A stretch of DNA of 44,262 nucleotides from an uncultured Christensenella sp. Lineage in GTDB: Bacteria; Bacillota; Clostridia; Christensenellales; Borkfalkiaceae. The DNA is taken from assembly GCA_910577875.1 (NCBI GenBank), contig CAJTNY010000013.1:1-44262 (forward strand), read 5' to 3'. Below are positions 42,623 to 44,262 of the stretch, in pieces; within the stretch, counting starts at the first letter, position 1; the number at the start of each line of letters is the position of its first letter. A model generated the notes under the pieces. That model searched no databases and was not told the DNA's origin. It was given only the letters and a program-made list of their open reading frames with translations. The translations under genes and the position numbers were made by a program.

Positions 42623-42653
42623 GAATGAGTCCTGTATAATACAGAGCTCATTC
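42623..42653 (-). terminator. Terminator of cassette A
   Basis: gaatgag / ctcattc outer stem with ctgtat / atacag inside, followed by five T on the minus strand. The Rhs fragment of cassette B begins within about 20 bp of it. Confidence 0.8.
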
Positions 42654-42702
42654 TCAAGTATTTTATTTAATTTGCGGTTAGATTATTATTTATTTACTAA
42701 TG

Positions 42703-42972
42703 TTAATGAATTAAATCCACACTTTCATCCCCTGTATAGTCAAAACTTTTATCAATATTATTTAGGTTAATCTTAAATATATCTTCTTCATCCTCATCAT
42801 TTGATAAAACACAAATTAACCGTAAATCTTTGTCTATTTCACCTAATAAACATATATTTGTCGCATAAACTTGCTTAGAAATATACTTATCTCCGCTACT
42901 ATTAAAATACTCGCTAAGAATTGATAAAATTTCTTCTTGATTAAGTTTTATTACCTTTTTTTGTTTTTTCAT
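42703..42972 (-). CDS. Putative immunity protein of cassette A
   Basis: An 89-aa protein with a basic start (MKKQKKVIKLNQEEILSILSEYF) and a highly acidic second half (NDEDEEDIFKINLNNIDKSFDYTGDESVDLIH). No known domain is recognised. Its ATG overlaps the toxin stop in an ATGA, so the two are translationally coupled; GGATGG lies about 8 bases upstream. A strongly acidic partner would suit binding to a basic nuclease-type toxin, but that is inference. Confidence 0.68.
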   Translation of the reverse strand: MKKQKKVIKLNQEEILSILSEYFNSSGDKYISKQVYATNICLLGEIDKDLRLICVLSNDEDEEDIFKINLNNIDKSFDYTGDESVDLIH

Positions 42973-43631
42973 GGAAATGCCCATCCTACCTTTGCCGCAT
43001 ATTTTACAGCTTTAACAAAGCCATTAGATACAATTTTACTGTTTCCAATTACATTTGGAATTACTTGCCCTGCTGAATTTACATATGTCGTTCCATTATA
43101 TATAAATTTATCTCCAACAGCATGAATATGCAAATTAGTTTTACCTGAACCGCCCACTTCTAAATCCATACGAACATTCTTATAATTCCCTATATCTTCA
43201 TTAAAAATAGTTTTATTTTGCATACCACAATTCGCATTATGAACGCAAACGCTATGCTCTCCAACGTAATAGGTATGATAATCTTCGACTTCAAAGTTAT
43301 ATGTTGTTTCAGGCTTGGTTAGCTTATTAACCTTAACGGATTGTATTATACCATAAGTTCCATCAAAAAGCAATACCTTTGTTCCAACTTTTAATTCTTT
43401 CGCTGATGCCCATATTTTAGTTTGGGGTAAGAAGTATTTGTGTCCCGGTGTAGATTCTATTTCAGTTCCATTTACAGTAACTTTTACCCAATCATTGCTT
43501 TCATTATGGAATAAATGTAAAACGGATTTATACGCCTGTTCGCCAGTGTCCTCGTTATAAGCTAATACCTTGTCACCTACTTCTATTTCTTCAATAGGCT
43601 TTAATCCGTTTTCCGTTTCTACAAGCGTATC
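42969..43631 (-). CDS. Orphan Hint-toxin tip (cassette A), 5'-truncated
   Basis: The frame is open from about 43640 and reads DTLVETENGLKPIEEIEVGDKVLAYNED, STPGHKYFLPQTKIWASAKELKVGTKVLLFDG and TTYNFEVEDYHTYYVGEHSVCVHNANC. This is a Hint domain missing only its first few residues, including the catalytic Cys. The C-terminal domain of about 85 residues has GNYKNVRMDLEVGGSGKTNLHIHAVGDKFIYNG and ends KAVKYAAKVGWAFP. The RMDLE...HIH...KFIYN pattern reminds me of small nuclease-like Rhs tips, but I cannot name a family. There is no start codon at the truncated end; ATT/TTG codons inside might start shorter forms. An immunity-like gene overlaps the stop. Confidence 0.75.
   Translation of the reverse strand, partial: DTLVETENGLKPIEEIEVGDKVLAYNEDTGEQAYKSVLHLFHNESNDWVKVTVNGTEIESTPGHKYFLPQTKIWASAKELKVGTKVLLFDGTYGIIQSVKVNKLTKPETTYNFEVEDYHTYYVGEHSVCVHNANCGMQNKTIFNEDIGNYKNVRMDLEVGGSGKTNLHIHAVGDKFIYNGTTYVNSAGQVIPNVIGNSKIVSNGFVKAVKYAAKVGWAFP
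43576..43625. repeat. 50-bp perfect direct repeat, copy 2 (Hint start, cassette A)
   Basis: Matches 41662-41711 over 50 bp. A few bases beyond this copy the sequence switches from Hint to tyrosine-recombinase sequence. Confidence 0.9.
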
Positions 43632-43645
43632 TTGTTGATTTTTAC

Positions 43646-44035
43646 CGTATATCAGAAAGACTTAAACACCCTGATACGATTGCTACTTTTGTGCGTTACG
43701 TTAAGACACACAAACGCAAGAACACCACCGCTGCATCCGCTGTTTTGATTTTATTATATACGGGTATGCGCGTAGGCGAGCTTAAAACGGCTAAACTTTA
43801 CGATAATTACATAGAGTGCGAAACCGAAAAAATCAGAAAAGGATATGCCGCCGTTTTCCGTAAAATTCCCATTTCGCCTATGCTTCGTAAAGTTATGCCG
43901 TATATTGATTTTGAAAAAGCGTTTTCGGCAAGCCGTGATTGAATTAAGACATTTCTTAAAGATATTTTACCCGAACAATTCCCATAGGGATTAAAAAACA
44001 AAAATTTTATAAGAGTTGCACTTTCAAGCGATGAA
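43646..44035 (+). pseudogene. Tyrosine recombinase (phage integrase) remnant
   Basis: From 43646 the frame reads ISERLKHPDTIATFVRYVKTHKRKNTTAASAVLILLYTGMRVGELKTAKL. LLYTGMRVGEL is the conserved box around the first catalytic Arg of tyrosine recombinases. It continues KIPISPMLRKVMPYIDFEKAFSASRD, then meets an in-frame TGA at 43940 and a TAG at 43985, with readable sequence (IKTFLKDILPEQFP) between. The N-terminal part is missing at the junction with the toxin array. The His-x-x-Arg and catalytic Tyr regions are not seen. It is an inactive fragment, probably of the element that brought or shaped the array. Confidence 0.8.
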
Positions 44036-44073
44036 AAAGAACAGGATTTCAAATCGAAGTCCTGTTTCTTTTT
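44036..44073 (+). terminator. Intrinsic terminator after the integrase remnant
   Basis: aaacagga-type arms: aacagga (44040-44046) pairs with tcctgtt (44060-44066), followed by tctttttac. Confidence 0.7.
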
Positions 44074-44102
44074 ACATATTTATTGCAACTGACTGACTAA
44101 CT

Positions 44103-44130
44103 TTGTTACTTCTTCTTGCTATTCTATACT
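44103..44130 (+). promoter_or_regulatory. Putative promoter of the plus-strand lipoprotein gene
   Basis: TTGTTA-16 bp-TATACT, about 43 bp upstream of the ATG at 44174. Confidence 0.5.
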
Positions 44131-44173
44131 TGTCAAGCGACAGAAAATAAAAAATTCAAGGAGAAACAAAAAA

Positions 44174-44262
44174 ATGAAAAAACTGACAAAAATTTTGATG
44201 AGTGCATTGTGCATAGCTGCAATCGGTAGCTCTATGGCTGCGCTCGGCGGTTGCGGTAGTAA
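44174..44262 (+). CDS. N-terminus of a lipoprotein, cut by the window edge
   Basis: The frame starts MKKLTKILMSALCIAAIGSS and continues to LGGC, a lipobox, followed by GS. AAGGAG lies 10 bases before the ATG. Such N-termini are typical of solute-binding lipoproteins of ABC transporters, but only about 29 codons are visible, so the function is unknown. Confidence 0.8.
   Translation, partial: MKKLTKILMSALCIAAIGSSMAALGGCGS

Noticed and set aside
43940..43987. Stop-codon recoding in the integrase frame (TGA, TAG read through)
   Set aside because: Two different stop codons, a missing N-terminus and no catalytic Tyr point to a pseudogene. Other genes here use TGA as a normal stop.

Overview
The window looks like chromosome from an uncultured, gut-type Bacillota (Clostridia). 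The supports are the Firmicutes gene order tmk-holB-ricT-trmN6-rsmI, sigma-A type TTGACA/TATAAT promoters, strong AGGAGG ribosome binding sites, and a large set of secreted polysaccharide- and mucin-active proteins with Gram-positive lipoprotein signals. Almost all genes lie on the minus strand. I saw no rRNA, tRNA or CRISPR array.

Layout. (1) 1-186 is a 67-bp tandem repeat cut by the window edge. (2) 203-3187 is a sugar-acid/xylan unit: a GH43 enzyme followed by altronate dehydratase. (3) 3288-12870 is housekeeping: rsmI, trmN6, a ferredoxin with its own promoter and terminator, ricT, holB, tmk, an Orn/Lys/Arg decarboxylase, lysS, greA, an aminotransferase and an Lrp-type regulator. (4) 12979-13469 holds two small plus-strand genes. 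(5) 13525-15696 is a membrane protein with Rossmann-like and possible RyR-like parts. (6) 15817-34393 is a glycan-degradation region: a membrane-anchored M60 (mucinase-type) metalloprotease, a DUF4886/SGNH-like lipoprotein, and a four-gene operon of esterase, GH3, Ig-like lipoprotein and GH3. (7) 34571-36617 is an AgrC/AgrA-like GHKL kinase and LytTR response regulator. Between it and the esterase operon lies a 9-N12-9 direct repeat with the geometry of a LytTR binding site, so this two-component system probably controls the operon.

(8) 36848-44080 is a decayed accessory island: a frameshifted type I restriction specificity (hsdS) remnant fused to a broken family-2 glycosyltransferase, an intact GT92-type glycosyltransferase, a small holin-like membrane protein, and a serial array of polymorphic-toxin tips. 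The array contains four Hint-bearing units on the minus strand (A, B, C and remnant D). Units A-C each consist of a Hint domain, a different C-terminal toxin-like domain, a small adjacent acidic immunity-like gene and an intrinsic terminator. Only B keeps a piece of Rhs core. A starts abruptly just past the position of the Hint cysteine, next to a broken tyrosine-recombinase gene. D has lost its toxin and immunity gene. The island ends before a plus-strand lipoprotein gene that runs off the window.

The most interesting systems are the tandem toxin/immunity cassette array with unrecognised toxin domains, and the LytTR-controlled degradation operon with its two domain-swapped GH3 enzymes.
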